Source of the DNA: a virus
Reading direction: 5' to 3' (one strand)
Virus record (IMG/VR): IMGVR_UViG_3300032245_001012
Coordinates: 1 to 30,788 of that record
Length of the DNA stretch: 30,788 nt
The notes beneath the pieces were generated by a model. The model was not told where the DNA came from. It did no database searches and was given only the letters and a program-made list of their open reading frames with translations. Positions 1-9,097 of this stretch are shown here, piece by piece (position 1 is the stretch's first letter; every line of letters begins with the position of its first letter). Both the position numbers and the translations under genes were made by a program.

Positions 1-1
1 G

Positions 2-463
2 CCGCTGATTCCTTTGGCGATTAATGAAGGCATGAAGGCGACCACCGGCATGGATTTCATCACTGCCGCCAAGACGGTTTATAGCAGTAGCGCAGGCGAT
101 GATGTTCGGGCGCAAATTGCCGAGCAAAAGAAAAAGGCAATGGAAAGCGTAGCGGCTCCAACTGCCGACCAAGCACCAGCACCAGACTCACCAATCGCTC
201 AAACGGCAAACAACACCGCGAAGATGGTGGACATTGCTCAAAAGCAACTGGACATCAGTCGGCAAATTCTTGGCGGCGGGACGGTTGCCAGTGAAGCGGC
301 ATCACCAGTCCGAATCGGGCAGGCGTTGGGCCGTGGCGGTCAAGGCTCACGAGTTGAGCAGAAACTGCGCGAGTTCGTGCGGGAAGTCTACAACGAGACC
401 ATCGGCATCTCTATAGCATCTCAGCGCAACACGGGCCAGCCGAATCGGTTTGGGGTTCGATAA
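2..463 (+). CDS. C-terminal end of a probable tape-measure or tail protein (5' partial)
   Basis: The reading frame is open to the left edge of the window, so this is probably the tail end of a longer protein and not a complete gene. A TTG at 14 could serve as a start, but nothing marks it. The visible part is rich in Ala, Gln and Lys and helical in character. It has a proline/alanine linker around residues 50-65, a Gly-rich segment (GRGGQGS) near the end, and a basic C-terminus. Its stop overlaps the start of the next gene by one base (TAATG at 461-465), so the two are co-translated. A position directly before a hub-like tail protein is where long-tailed phages carry the tape-measure protein. 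The function is inferred from position, not from a domain. Confidence 0.5.
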   Translation, partial: PLIPLAINEGMKATTGMDFITAAKTVYSSSAGDDVRAQIAEQKKKAMESVAAPTADQAPAPDSPIAQTANNTAKMVDIAQKQLDISRQILGGGTVASEAASPVRIGQALGRGGQGSRVEQKLREFVREVYNETIGISIASQRNTGQPNRFGVR

Positions 464-2817
464 TGCCCGACGCTCTACAAGTCCTAGTCGATGTGGCTCA
501 GCGACGGCTATCCGCGCCGCGCATCTCAATGACGGCCGAAAAATTCGGGTTCAACGGGCTTCTCTACAGCAGCACATGGATTGAACCGGTCGGCGGGACG
601 ATCATGCTTGAGCCTCCTCCGCTCAATGCAAGCTGGCACACAAGCAATAGCGGCAATTACGCTCGGTTTACACTCTCGGATTTTGGACTGAGCGCGACTG
701 CCGCAGGATGGCAGGAAGCAGACAACCGAGGGGCAGGGCCAGTCAATCTCATCAACGGCACCGGGATGGGCACGACGACACAGAAAACGTCTTCGACCTA
801 CGGCAAGAATCGCGGCTACTTCATTTCGTTCTACGCCTACAACGTCGAAAATAAGGCATCTGCCCTGTATTTTGAAGGCGGGATCAGCAACGGCGGAACT
901 GGCGCGGCGGGCGTATCTTGGGCGTTCTGGTCAACCGGGGCCGTTGACATCTACAAGGATGGCGTACTGGTCGGCTCCTACAACATCGCGGGCGATTTCA
1001 GCAACAAATACGCCGATTACTTGATCATTCCGATGAGGCGGCGCGACTTGCTGGTCTACAGTATCAGCGCGGGCGAAGGGTTTATCCATACCTTTACCGA
1101 CATCGCAGAAGACGCCACTGATCCGGTCATTCTCGCCGATGAAAAGTTCTGGTTTTTGGTCCGCAACCACTCGGCGAACGTTGAACTTGCCGTCCTGAAA
1201 TATCCGACGTCGGGTTACGTCACCAGCCTGCCGATCAGTCTCAGCGTTCCACCGCCGATCGGGGCCACGCTTGAACCGCGAGTGAACGCGGAGCCGGGCG
1301 TTAGCGTGACCGACGCCTACATCTTCGGCGATCAACCGTACTACGGCACGGTCCCGGACACGACCAACAAAATCTCGGCGTTTGCTGTGGTCAAAACGGA
1401 CGGCTCGGCATACACGCCAGATGGCTCCATCCGCGATGTTCTGATGAAGGCCACGCTGGTTGGCAATGGCAGTTACACGCCGTTTCTCTACGGGGCCCAC
1501 GCCGCCTACGCCGCCATCTTTGAAGATACAGACTCATCCGAGCAGTTCGACATCACGCCGTACATCATGCGGAATCCGTCGCCGACATTGAGCGTCCCCG
1601 ATGATCCCGGTGGCGTTGAGTTTCGGTTCACGATCTGGAAACCAGAGACGCTAGAAGCTTCTGACGTCGCACTACTGACCACGCTCGGCAATCGGCCGGT
1701 AACGGTCAAGATTGGCAGCAACATCCTTATCAATGGCGTGATGATGGAGCCTGAGTTTGACGATTCGTTCTACGACGAAGGGGCCCGGCTGCACTGCACG
1801 GTCAAAGATCAGCTTCATTTAGCGTCGACGCTTCAATTCCGGGAGCGAATCCCGCTTGATGCTCTTAAACTGTCGGACGCGCAGGACGCAACAAACTACT
1901 GGAAATCGGTTGTCCAGTTCTTAGCCTACTCTGGCGGCATCCTGAACGCCAACATGGACCTTGACAACGTTGGGTTCACGTTGCCATCGGTGCCAAAGGA
2001 CGGGCAGCAGGAAGCGTTTTCATGCTTCATCGACATCGGATCCAATCCATACGATGAACTGGCGCGGCAAGTCGGCACTTACGCGGCTGGCTTTGTTTGG
2101 AGAATGAAGCCCCAAGGATCGGGCGCGGCTCCTCAGTTCATCTTCAAAGACCCGGACACGCTTTCGGCAACGCCTGATTACACCCTGTACCGAACGGGAG
2201 ACGACGCAGTGGCGGCATCTAAGCCAGCGACCGACGTTTACTGGACATATTCGGATCGTCCGCTACCGATTGAAGCTAACGAGGTTCGCGTGACGGGTTA
2301 CGATCCCCGCGCAAAGCAGGTCATCAGTGCCTATTCGATTGACGACGCAAGTCAGGATCCGACCACCGCGCCAAGTAGTAGGCCAACCAACTGGACCGGC
2401 ACCCCGCTGGTCTTTGGCGTGATTGATGGTCGTTTCACCTCGCAGGATGCATGCAACCGAGTTGTGGCGGCGATCTTCCCGCGAGTATCGGCTCGCTACT
2501 ACATCTCGCAGTTCACCAGCGAAATGCTTTTCAAAACGAGCGGCGCGCCCGTATGGCCATCGGATCTTGTCCGGTTGGTTGGTCGGCGCGATGTTCGCAT
2601 CTCGGCGATGACGGTTGAGTTCATCGTTGAGGATGGATCAACGTTCGTGGCGCGGAATGTCACCTATACGGGCGGCGCAATCATGAACCGGGGCGGCTAC
2701 GGTACCGAGTCCATCGTTGCCGCGCAGCTGCGGGCCGCGATCAGCAAAACCTTTGTCTACGGTGGCAGTGAGTTTATCGCCGCTCAGACGCCAGCAGTGA
2801 CGGTTCTGGTGCCCTAA
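463..2817 (+). CDS. Tail hub / tail-tip-like structural protein
   Basis: This 784-residue protein has no signal peptide or membrane segment. Residues about 80-210 are rich in aromatic and Gly residues and look like a beta-sandwich (concanavalin/LamG style). The C-terminal 350 residues resemble phage hub proteins of the gpD/gp27 type: a segment around NGVMMEPEFDD followed by DQLHLAS, later EVRVTGYDPRAKQ, then a run of beta strands ending near FVARNVTYTGG. Hub proteins sit at the tail tip below the tape measure and join tube to fibres. Both ends are coupled by one-base TAATG overlaps with neighbours, which supports an operon of tail-tip genes. Assignment as hub rests on order and fold impression; a fibre-like adhesin is the alternative. 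Confidence 0.5.
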   Translation: MPDALQVLVDVAQRRLSAPRISMTAEKFGFNGLLYSSTWIEPVGGTIMLEPPPLNASWHTSNSGNYARFTLSDFGLSATAAGWQEADNRGAGPVNLINGTGMGTTTQKTSSTYGKNRGYFISFYAYNVENKASALYFEGGISNGGTGAAGVSWAFWSTGAVDIYKDGVLVGSYNIAGDFSNKYADYLIIPMRRRDLLVYSISAGEGFIHTFTDIAEDATDPVILADEKFWFLVRNHSANVELAVLKYPTSGYVTSLPISLSVPPPIGATLEPRVNAEPGVSVTDAYIFGDQPYYGTVPDTTNKISAFAVVKTDGSAYTPDGSIRDVLMKATLVGNGSYTPFLYGAHAAYAAIFEDTDSSEQFDITPYIMRNPSPTLSVPDDPGGVEFRFTIWKPETLEASDVALLTTLGNRPVTVKIGSNILINGVMMEPEFDDSFYDEGARLHCTVKDQLHLASTLQFRERIPLDALKLSDAQDATNYWKSVVQFLAYSGGILNANMDLDNVGFTLPSVPKDGQQEAFSCFIDIGSNPYDELARQVGTYAAGFVWRMKPQGSGAAPQFIFKDPDTLSATPDYTLYRTGDDAVAASKPATDVYWTYSDRPLPIEANEVRVTGYDPRAKQVISAYSIDDASQDPTTAPSSRPTNWTGTPLVFGVIDGRFTSQDACNRVVAAIFPRVSARYYISQFTSEMLFKTSGAPVWPSDLVRLVGRRDVRISAMTVEFIVEDGSTFVARNVTYTGGAIMNRGGYGTESIVAAQLRAAISKTFVYGGSEFIAAQTPAVTVLVP

Positions 2818-5800
2818 TGTCCACGGTCTTTAGCACGGGTCGGTTTCGCACTCTGACATGGAGCGGCGACATCACCGATTCGTTTCACGGCAAGGTTGTG
2901 CCAGTCGCGCCACCGGCCGTCGGAACGTTTGTCCACAGCAGCGACATCGATTTCCGGGTCATCGCCTATTCAAAGCTCTTTGGTGGGATCTATCTCGTTC
3001 GCTTCACGACGTACCGGGATCCTAACAATCTGCTGGGATCGGGCATCACTCAGCACGTCACCGCGACGATTGACACGGGCGACGGTTCCCCGGTCTCGGA
3101 CGACCAGTACACGTCTCACGCTTTCACGCCGCTGTTTCCCGGCAAAGAAGTGAGCTGGGACATGAGCGGCGACTGGTCGGTCACTTGCGACGTCGTGGAA
3201 AAGTGCGAGGTTTACAGTCTCGGCGACTCCGATCCTGACCGCATTGATACCAACGAGTTTCCGACCGAACCGATCTGGGACACGGGCACCGGCACGATCA
3301 CGGCATACGGCGGGGCTTACTCAGACGGGCTTCGTGGCTACGGGGTTCGATTCTTCGAGGTCATCCAGTCTGGCACCGACATCGTGGCCACGATTACTTG
3401 CGCGGGAGCGGGCACGGCAACGGTTACCAAGACGCTCACCGCTGATGTCGTCTGCGGGTATGGATTCTGGAATAAGTCTCTGAACGCATGGCGCAACGAA
3501 GCCAGCGAGCTGATCATTGAACACGTGCTGAACGGTGACTCAATGGACACCGATCTTAGCGAGACGCTGACTGCATCGGGCGCGTGGGGAACCGGCACGA
3601 TCACGATTGAGGGCGACATGGACACCCAGAGCGGGTCCGGCGGCGGTGGCTACACCCTTGCCGACAGTCTGGTCGTCCCGCCGATCAGTTGGAAGGCCAA
3701 GACATCGGTCAGAACGTGGGATACCGCGTATCCTGCCGAACTGCAGCTGAACCTACTCAAGTACGCCGGGATCGTGACGCCGATCCTGTTCACCGGAACT
3801 AACACGCAAAGCCTCTGGAAGCAACGGTACGTCGAAATCTACAACGAGGTTCACGAAGCTAATACTAACCTCACCGGGTCTCGCACCCTTAATATTTTTG
3901 AGCAGTATCCAATTCGCGCGTGGCTTGACGTCGATTCACTGAGCAACGCGGGCGAAGACTCGGGAGATTGGCGACTTTGCTTTCTCGGTAAGCAGTGGGA
4001 CGCGGGCACGATCTCGCACGCCACGACCTACGTCGTAGACAACGGATCCAGCGCAACGAATTGGATCGCATCGGGTGGCACGGTTGCCAGCGATGGGACG
4101 CGGGTCAGGCTCACTCCAAGCGGTACGGCAAGCCTCACGCGGACTTTCACCGGTGACCTAATCGCTGAAGGGTACCGGTACCTCGACATCCGCTGGCGTT
4201 CCAACGGAATCGCGACGCAGACGGTCACGGTGACGATGGCGGGTAAGACGTGGACCGCGCAGACGGCCGCCGATGGCACGTATGTCACGGTTCGGCTTGA
4301 TCTTGCCTGCGCGGGCAACGAGACCGACGATGTGGAGCCGGTAGATTCCAGATTCCAGATTGAGGATCCGGGTGGCTACCCAACGGCTAAACGACCAAAG
4401 GAAAAGTACCTGCTTGGCTGGGGTGTCAATTACATTGAGTCAATTGCCTTCTCCGGGATTAACACTGGATGGACTAGCTTTGATATTGACTGGATCCAGT
4501 TCGCCCGTGACGAGACAAAGGCGTACCTTTCGTTTCTCGCGCCATTTGCCAAATACGGGCCGGGATGGACATCACCAAGCGACACGACGACGCTGCAGCC
4601 GTATGCCTTTCAATACTCAGACGGCAGACCGGCCGACTGGCCCGCGATGGCGTTCGTTGACGTAACGAGCGGGACCGATTATTACCGCTGGTTCACGATC
4701 ACCGACATGCTCGGGTTCTTAGAAAACTCGCCGGGCTGGTCAACGGTTCCAGCGGGTTCGTTCCCGTCTGACGGGTTCCACAATAACGGGCTTGAAGCCT
4801 ACTGCTTGTCGGCTGGCGGCGCGACCTTCAACTTCAACCCGTTTGTTTATGACTTCACGTACTGGACAAACACCGAGGCCGACGATGCGACAATCACGCT
4901 AAAAGCTCAGGCGATGTGGGATGAGGTCCACGCCTACCCCGGTGCCGGTCGCGGAGTCTGGGACGATTCGGGCTACGACGCCACCAAACCCGAAGTACCG
5001 CTGGCAATGGCGAAGCACTTCCGGGCAAGGACCGAGGGCATAGTGTTCCTCGACACCGACCTGCCGTTTTCATCGGCGACCATCGTAGCCTACGAAACGG
5101 CGACGCCTGCCAACGTGATCGGCAACGCAACCACGGATACCACGGGCAGGTTCACGACAAACACGCCATACGCTAAGACGCCGAAGACGATCACGACTGA
5201 ACTGCGGCAAGGGGCACCAACCTACCTTGAAGCGCACCGGAGCCTTAAGAACCGCGAGCGAGATCGAACATCGTTCAGGAAGGCCGCGACCACTGTTGAA
5301 CAACCTCTAGCCTACGCCGTATCACGCGATTCAAGACATGCCCGAGGCTACGTTCGGGCTGGAACTTTGCGGTTTGGCTTTTCTGCCAACGCATCTTTTG
5401 GCTGGTCGGAAGTGGACACGACCAAGACCGGCATCACATCGCTTTCGATGGATTACGTGCGGGCCAGCCAGTCCAACACGCTTCAGGTTTGCGTGGTCGA
5501 ATCGGGCACAGCAAAGGTTTACAGCACGGACAAAGAGGACGGGACACTTACCTTGGCAATTACTATCGGAACAGCAAGCCACGCGGCGGTTGTGGAGCGG
5601 CCTGACGGCCTGCTCATGACCTTTAGATTAAGCGGTGGCACGGTCTACATGCGGGCTTACGACGCTGACGGCAACGCGCTATATGCCGAGCAAACCACAA
5701 ACCTCACTGGCCTAGACAATGCCGAGATTGACGCCCGGTTCTCGGTGGGGCCGACTCAAAACGTGCGAATAGGGATTTTACACATCGTCGGGGGTTCCGC

Positions 5801-5840
5801 GATCTTCAAAACATCAGCGGACGGGATCACATTCAGCTAA
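2817..5840 (+). CDS. Large tail-associated protein, probably adhesin or baseplate component
   Basis: This is a 1007-residue protein translated from an ATG overlapping the previous stop (TAATG). It is rich in Thr, Gly, Asp, Tyr and Trp and appears to be almost entirely beta structure. Residues about 400-570 look like a jelly-roll carbohydrate-binding module, with alternating strands around YLDIRWRSN and FDIDWIQFARDE. Residues about 740-790 resemble a small Ig-like or carboxypeptidase-regulatory repeat (TATPANVIGNATTDTTGRF). The last 150 residues form another beta domain. No catalytic motif was recognised. Its position between the hub-like gene and the fibre gene suggests a part of the tail tip that contacts the cell surface. 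A polysaccharide depolymerase cannot be excluded. Confidence 0.5.
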   Translation: MSTVFSTGRFRTLTWSGDITDSFHGKVVPVAPPAVGTFVHSSDIDFRVIAYSKLFGGIYLVRFTTYRDPNNLLGSGITQHVTATIDTGDGSPVSDDQYTSHAFTPLFPGKEVSWDMSGDWSVTCDVVEKCEVYSLGDSDPDRIDTNEFPTEPIWDTGTGTITAYGGAYSDGLRGYGVRFFEVIQSGTDIVATITCAGAGTATVTKTLTADVVCGYGFWNKSLNAWRNEASELIIEHVLNGDSMDTDLSETLTASGAWGTGTITIEGDMDTQSGSGGGGYTLADSLVVPPISWKAKTSVRTWDTAYPAELQLNLLKYAGIVTPILFTGTNTQSLWKQRYVEIYNEVHEANTNLTGSRTLNIFEQYPIRAWLDVDSLSNAGEDSGDWRLCFLGKQWDAGTISHATTYVVDNGSSATNWIASGGTVASDGTRVRLTPSGTASLTRTFTGDLIAEGYRYLDIRWRSNGIATQTVTVTMAGKTWTAQTAADGTYVTVRLDLACAGNETDDVEPVDSRFQIEDPGGYPTAKRPKEKYLLGWGVNYIESIAFSGINTGWTSFDIDWIQFARDETKAYLSFLAPFAKYGPGWTSPSDTTTLQPYAFQYSDGRPADWPAMAFVDVTSGTDYYRWFTITDMLGFLENSPGWSTVPAGSFPSDGFHNNGLEAYCLSAGGATFNFNPFVYDFTYWTNTEADDATITLKAQAMWDEVHAYPGAGRGVWDDSGYDATKPEVPLAMAKHFRARTEGIVFLDTDLPFSSATIVAYETATPANVIGNATTDTTGRFTTNTPYAKTPKTITTELRQGAPTYLEAHRSLKNRERDRTSFRKAATTVEQPLAYAVSRDSRHARGYVRAGTLRFGFSANASFGWSEVDTTKTGITSLSMDYVRASQSNTLQVCVVESGTAKVYSTDKEDGTLTLAITIGTASHAAVVERPDGLLMTFRLSGGTVYMRAYDADGNALYAEQTTNLTGLDNAEIDARFSVGPTQNVRIGILHIVGGSAIFKTSADGITFS

Positions 5841-5844
5841 AAAA

Positions 5845-6156
5845 ATGATCAGTTACGCATCACGAAAACAATCGGCGTCGGGGGTCGCGCTCACTGCGGC
5901 AACGCCAGTAAAACTCTTTGCCACCAATAACCCGCGAGTTGGGTATGCGGTTTGGGTTCCGGCTGGTGTGACCCTTTACATCAAGGAAATCCCAGCAGGC
6001 ACGACTGCGCCGACAGCAGGCCAGATGAACGCCGGTCAGGTCGAAGCCATCACTGGACCACTTCAATACGAAAGCGGCGCACGTGAGACAGCAGACATCT
6101 ATGGACTGACTGCCGCTCCCGTCACGCTCTACCCTGAGGAGATCATCGGACAGTGA
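5845..6156 (+). CDS. Small structural protein of the tail-tip cluster
   Basis: This 103-residue protein begins 4 bases after the previous stop, behind an A-rich stretch with no clear ribosome site. It is all-beta in character, with strands such as GYAVWVPAGVTLYIKEI, and has no Cys and no membrane segment. Its last codons overlap the GTG start of the fibre gene (GTGA), so it belongs to the same transcript. Small beta proteins in this place are often fibre-attachment or tail-tip accessory proteins. I do not recognise the family. Confidence 0.55.
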   Translation: MISYASRKQSASGVALTAATPVKLFATNNPRVGYAVWVPAGVTLYIKEIPAGTTAPTAGQMNAGQVEAITGPLQYESGARETADIYGLTAAPVTLYPEEIIGQ

Positions 6157-8360
6157 CCGGCTTCACTCAACGCACGGAAGTCAGCCGAGGCAACGTCAAC
6201 GGCTGGATCAATTCTTCGCTCAATGCCAACGCACCGACGACGGTTGCCTACAATGCGGTGCCCGATTATGCCGCTAGCGGCTACGGCACGCCCCCGTTTA
6301 CGTTCAACATGACCCGATACAACAACGGAAGGTGGACGACCAGCATCAACTGGTTCAGCACGTTGCCGACCGATCTAGCTAACACTTCCAAGTGGGTCAG
6401 ACTTTACATCGACGATACGGCAGGAAGCAACGCTAATAACGGCACCACGAAAGCCCTTGCTCTTCGAGACATCTTCTATGCCATCAACTCATTGACGGTA
6501 GCAGCTCAACCAGCGGCTTTCAACGTGATCTCGGCAATGACTGGAAATGCCGTTTTGATCCAAGTGACGACGACCTCGGCGCATTTTCTAGCAACGGGCG
6601 ATTACGTGACCATCACTGGATGCACTGGCAACACGGCAGCTAACGGAACGTGGCAAGTCACGGTGATTGACTCCACGAATTACACGCTTAATGGCAGTCT
6701 TGGGAACGGCACTTACACCGCAAACTCGGGTGCCATGCGTCGCCGAATCGTCTACATGATGAAGCCGGGAGGAAGCTGGAAGTTCACGGCAAGCGGTAAC
6801 GGCCAGTGTTGGAACGGTGGGCAAATTCAGTCTGACAGTCTCTTCATTCCGTGGGATGGAACCCGATCGTCCAGCACATGGACCAGCTCGATGGAACTTC
6901 CAGACCTTACCGGATGGGCCAATCTTGCCAGCCGTGGCGCGACCGTTTGGCGAGCAGGTCAACCGGCGACTGCTGGATCTCCCGGAACGCCAGCCGTCTT
7001 TGACTTTGGCCAGTTGGACAAGCTAAATCGCCCGGTTCGCTTGACTCTGGCTTCGGATACGGCAGGGGTCTACTCGACACCTAACACCGCAATCGTCGCT
7101 GGCAATACCAACGTGACTACCACGACCGGAAACGGCGTAAGCCCCATCGTTGTCACTACCTCTGGCACTCACAAGTTCACCACGGGAGATTCGGTAACGA
7201 TTAGCGGCGTGGTTGGCAACACCGCAGCCAACGGAACGTTTACGATCACCTACGTAGGCACGAACCAGTTTTCGCTTGATGGTACGACCGGAAACGGAGC
7301 GTATTCATCGGGTGGTTATGTCGCCTATGCCTACATCATCAATCTAGCCCGAACGGGTACTCCCGCTGATGGATCCATTGACTTCTGCCGAAACTCGGTT
7401 GATGGCCAGATGGCAGAATCGCCGTTCAAACTTTGGGTAAAGGGCGGAATCTTCCGGTACGGTGATCGATGCTTCTACACCTCTAACATCGACAAGACGA
7501 TCACGGGTGCGAGTAATCCCGGAACTATCACTATCACGACATCCGCAGCTCATGGCTACAACACGGGCGACTCGGTGACCATCGTCGGCGTAACAGGCAA
7601 CACTGCAGCCAATGGCACGTGGGTGATTACGGTGACTGGAACGACCACGTTCACGCTCAACAGCTCAACTGCTAGTGGAGCTTATGTGAGCGGCGGATTA
7701 GTTCAACGAAACTTCTATCCGTTGCTGGCATTTGAAAGCTGTCAGTTCAGCTTTTCAACGGGTTCGGGCAACGCTGGTTTCTACAGTGAACTTCCCGCCT
7801 ACATCTATCTGTTCAACTGTCAGGCCAACGACAACGAGTCGGATGGATTCAACTTCCGTCGCGGCCGGATCCTCAACGTCAACTGGATTGCCAATCGCAA
7901 CGGCTGTCTTTCGACGTCGGCGCCATACCTTGATTACCGAACGTCGGGATCGTGGGGAACCAACCAAGGCGAGACGATTCACCGAGGATCGGTGCTGTAC
8001 TCGGTCAACGGGCAAAGCACGCAGAACGGTGGGCAGGGTCGCTACCACGTTGGATCCGACACCAACTATAACACCGCGTACATCTGGGACTTTGGCGGGT
8101 TCTCGTGGTCGCAGCGAGGCGACACGACCAACCAAAAGGGCAACGCTGATTTTGGTGGCGGCAACTCGACCGACGTGGTGAAGTACTACATGTACGATCC
8201 CAAGGCGGTCAGTCCGGACGGTGCGGTTTCGACGTCAGATCAGAACTTTGCCATTCAGGACTCGGGTCTGCTTTATCCCGACATTGACCTGACGGGCGGC
8301 GTCTCGGCAAAGCTCAAGGTTAGCGGTACGGCGGCGACGACGCAGCTGGTGATTGTGTGA
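6153..8360 (+). CDS. Tail fibre with three FCCH-like repeats and a probable beta-helix region
   Basis: The protein has 735 residues and a GTG start inside the preceding stop (GTGA). Three copies of a domain of about 70 residues occur near residues 125-194, 322-392 and 447-517. Each contains the core TGDxVTI followed by GNTAANGT and then a closing segment rich in Gly, Tyr and Thr. Such repeats are usually annotated in phage fibres as similar to the E1 FCCH domain. After the third repeat, residues about 525-640 (strands around YIYLFNCQANDNESDGFNF) suggest a right-handed beta helix as in pectate-lyase-like tailspikes. This is the best candidate receptor-binding protein in the window. No enzymatic residues were identified, so it may be a binder, a depolymerase or both. 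Confidence 0.65.
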   Translation: MTGFTQRTEVSRGNVNGWINSSLNANAPTTVAYNAVPDYAASGYGTPPFTFNMTRYNNGRWTTSINWFSTLPTDLANTSKWVRLYIDDTAGSNANNGTTKALALRDIFYAINSLTVAAQPAAFNVISAMTGNAVLIQVTTTSAHFLATGDYVTITGCTGNTAANGTWQVTVIDSTNYTLNGSLGNGTYTANSGAMRRRIVYMMKPGGSWKFTASGNGQCWNGGQIQSDSLFIPWDGTRSSSTWTSSMELPDLTGWANLASRGATVWRAGQPATAGSPGTPAVFDFGQLDKLNRPVRLTLASDTAGVYSTPNTAIVAGNTNVTTTTGNGVSPIVVTTSGTHKFTTGDSVTISGVVGNTAANGTFTITYVGTNQFSLDGTTGNGAYSSGGYVAYAYIINLARTGTPADGSIDFCRNSVDGQMAESPFKLWVKGGIFRYGDRCFYTSNIDKTITGASNPGTITITTSAAHGYNTGDSVTIVGVTGNTAANGTWVITVTGTTTFTLNSSTASGAYVSGGLVQRNFYPLLAFESCQFSFSTGSGNAGFYSELPAYIYLFNCQANDNESDGFNFRRGRILNVNWIANRNGCLSTSAPYLDYRTSGSWGTNQGETIHRGSVLYSVNGQSTQNGGQGRYHVGSDTNYNTAYIWDFGGFSWSQRGDTTNQKGNADFGGGNSTDVVKYYMYDPKAVSPDGAVSTSDQNFAIQDSGLLYPDIDLTGGVSAKLKVSGTAATTQLVIV

Positions 8361-8704
8361 TGCCCGTTGATGAAAACGAACTGATACGAGTCACCCTTCA
8401 GCGCATCGAATCCAAGTTAGACACGATCCAGACCGAGTATCACACTCGGTTTGGCAGTATTGAGCTTCGGCTCGCATCGCTTGAGGGCACCAATTCCAAC
8501 CGCAAAGAAGGCATGAACCGGGCGTGGGCGGGCGTCTTTGCCTTCACGCTGCCCACCGTCGGATGCTTTGTCTGGCTGTTTACAACGCTGTATCAGACCA
8601 TCAACCGAGTTGACACCATTGACCTGTTTGGGAGCAAAGCGTCTCGCGACAAGCAGAAAGAATTTGACGACCGATTGAAGGTCATGGAGTCCAAAGCCAA
8701 ATGA
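8360..8704 (+). CDS. Membrane protein with N-terminal coiled coil, XhlA-like lysis candidate
   Basis: The chosen ATG overlaps the fibre stop by one base (TGATG); a GTG one codon upstream is an alternative. The product has 114 residues. The N-terminal half is a predicted amphipathic or coiled-coil helix (RVTLQRIESKLDTIQ). One hydrophobic segment follows at about 53-76 (AGVFAFTLPTVGCFVWLFTTL), and then a charged C-terminal helix. This plan recalls XhlA/hemolysin-type proteins that accompany holins. It directly follows the tail fibre and precedes a very small two-helix membrane protein, the usual place for a lysis cassette. A membrane anchor for another purpose is possible. Confidence 0.5.
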   Translation: MPVDENELIRVTLQRIESKLDTIQTEYHTRFGSIELRLASLEGTNSNRKEGMNRAWAGVFAFTLPTVGCFVWLFTTLYQTINRVDTIDLFGSKASRDKQKEFDDRLKVMESKAK

Positions 8705-8865
8705 AATATCAAATCACCAAAGTCATTCTAAGCCTCACTGCGGGGCTTACTGTCCTGTCCCTATCGGAAGAGCCTTGGACGGCCAAAACATACGTAGCGG
8801 CGGTTGTAGCGGCTATCACGGGCTGGCTGTCGCCTAGCAATCTTGGAGTGAAGAGGAAGCAATGA
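8701..8865 (+). CDS. Small two-helix membrane protein, holin candidate
   Basis: This is a 54-residue ORF joined to the gene before it by an ATGA overlap and to the gene after it by another. Two hydrophobic stretches, around VILSLTAGLTVLSL and YVAAVVAAITGWLS, are separated by a short acidic turn (SEEPW). The C-terminus is basic (VKRKQ). Small size, two membrane segments and a charged tail fit a class II holin. The endolysin is not next to it; it lies on the other strand at about 12.4-12.8 kb. The family is not recognised, so the call rests on topology and position. Confidence 0.5.
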   Translation: MKYQITKVILSLTAGLTVLSLSEEPWTAKTYVAAVVAAITGWLSPSNLGVKRKQ

Positions 8866-9041
8866 AAATCAGATGTAGAATCGGCGTCCGGCTCTTGTGG
8901 CCCATTACCAATGCGGCAACGTTCGTCGTCTACCTCAGCGAGCGGGATTACGACGACGCCCGGGATGCGGTTGGGGTGCTTAACCTGATCCTGCCGCCGG
9001 ACATTTCCAAGCGGTTCATTTTTGAGAGGGCTGACCAATGA
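8862..9041 (+). CDS. Small unknown protein of the lysis region
   Basis: This ORF encodes 59 residues with ATGA junctions on both sides, which is the main evidence that it is translated. The N-terminus is basic and the middle is hydrophobic to amphipathic (LLWPITNAATFVVYLSE). An acidic segment (RDYDDARDAV) and FERADQ follow. The first half could lie in a membrane. I do not recognise a family, so no function is proposed. Confidence 0.45.
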   Translation: MKIRCRIGVRLLWPITNAATFVVYLSERDYDDARDAVGVLNLILPPDISKRFIFERADQ

Positions 9042-9091
9042 CGGGTTGGCGTCTCTGGATTCATCCCCGGCGGTGGCTTCGACTAGCGTGA
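9038..9091 (+). CDS. Possible 17-residue peptide
   Basis: A very short frame starts at an ATG that overlaps the previous stop (ATGA) and encodes MTGWRLWIHPRRWLRLA. The peptide is Trp- and Arg-rich and amphipathic. The stop lies 6 bases before the start of the metallophosphoesterase gene. The same overlap style is used by the real genes here, but an ORF this short can arise by chance. It may be only a coupling element. Confidence 0.2.
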   Translation: MTGWRLWIHPRRWLRLA

Positions 9092-9097
9092 GGGCCT

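Noticed and set aside
931-1500. 189-codon antisense frame inside the hub-like gene
   Set aside because: No ribosome site, no coupling to other genes, and composition typical of a shadow frame.
7732-8181. 149-codon alternate frame in the fibre gene
   Set aside because: Composition is Arg/Thr/Ser-rich, as expected from a shifted reading of Gly/Asn/Thr-rich fibre codons; no start signal.
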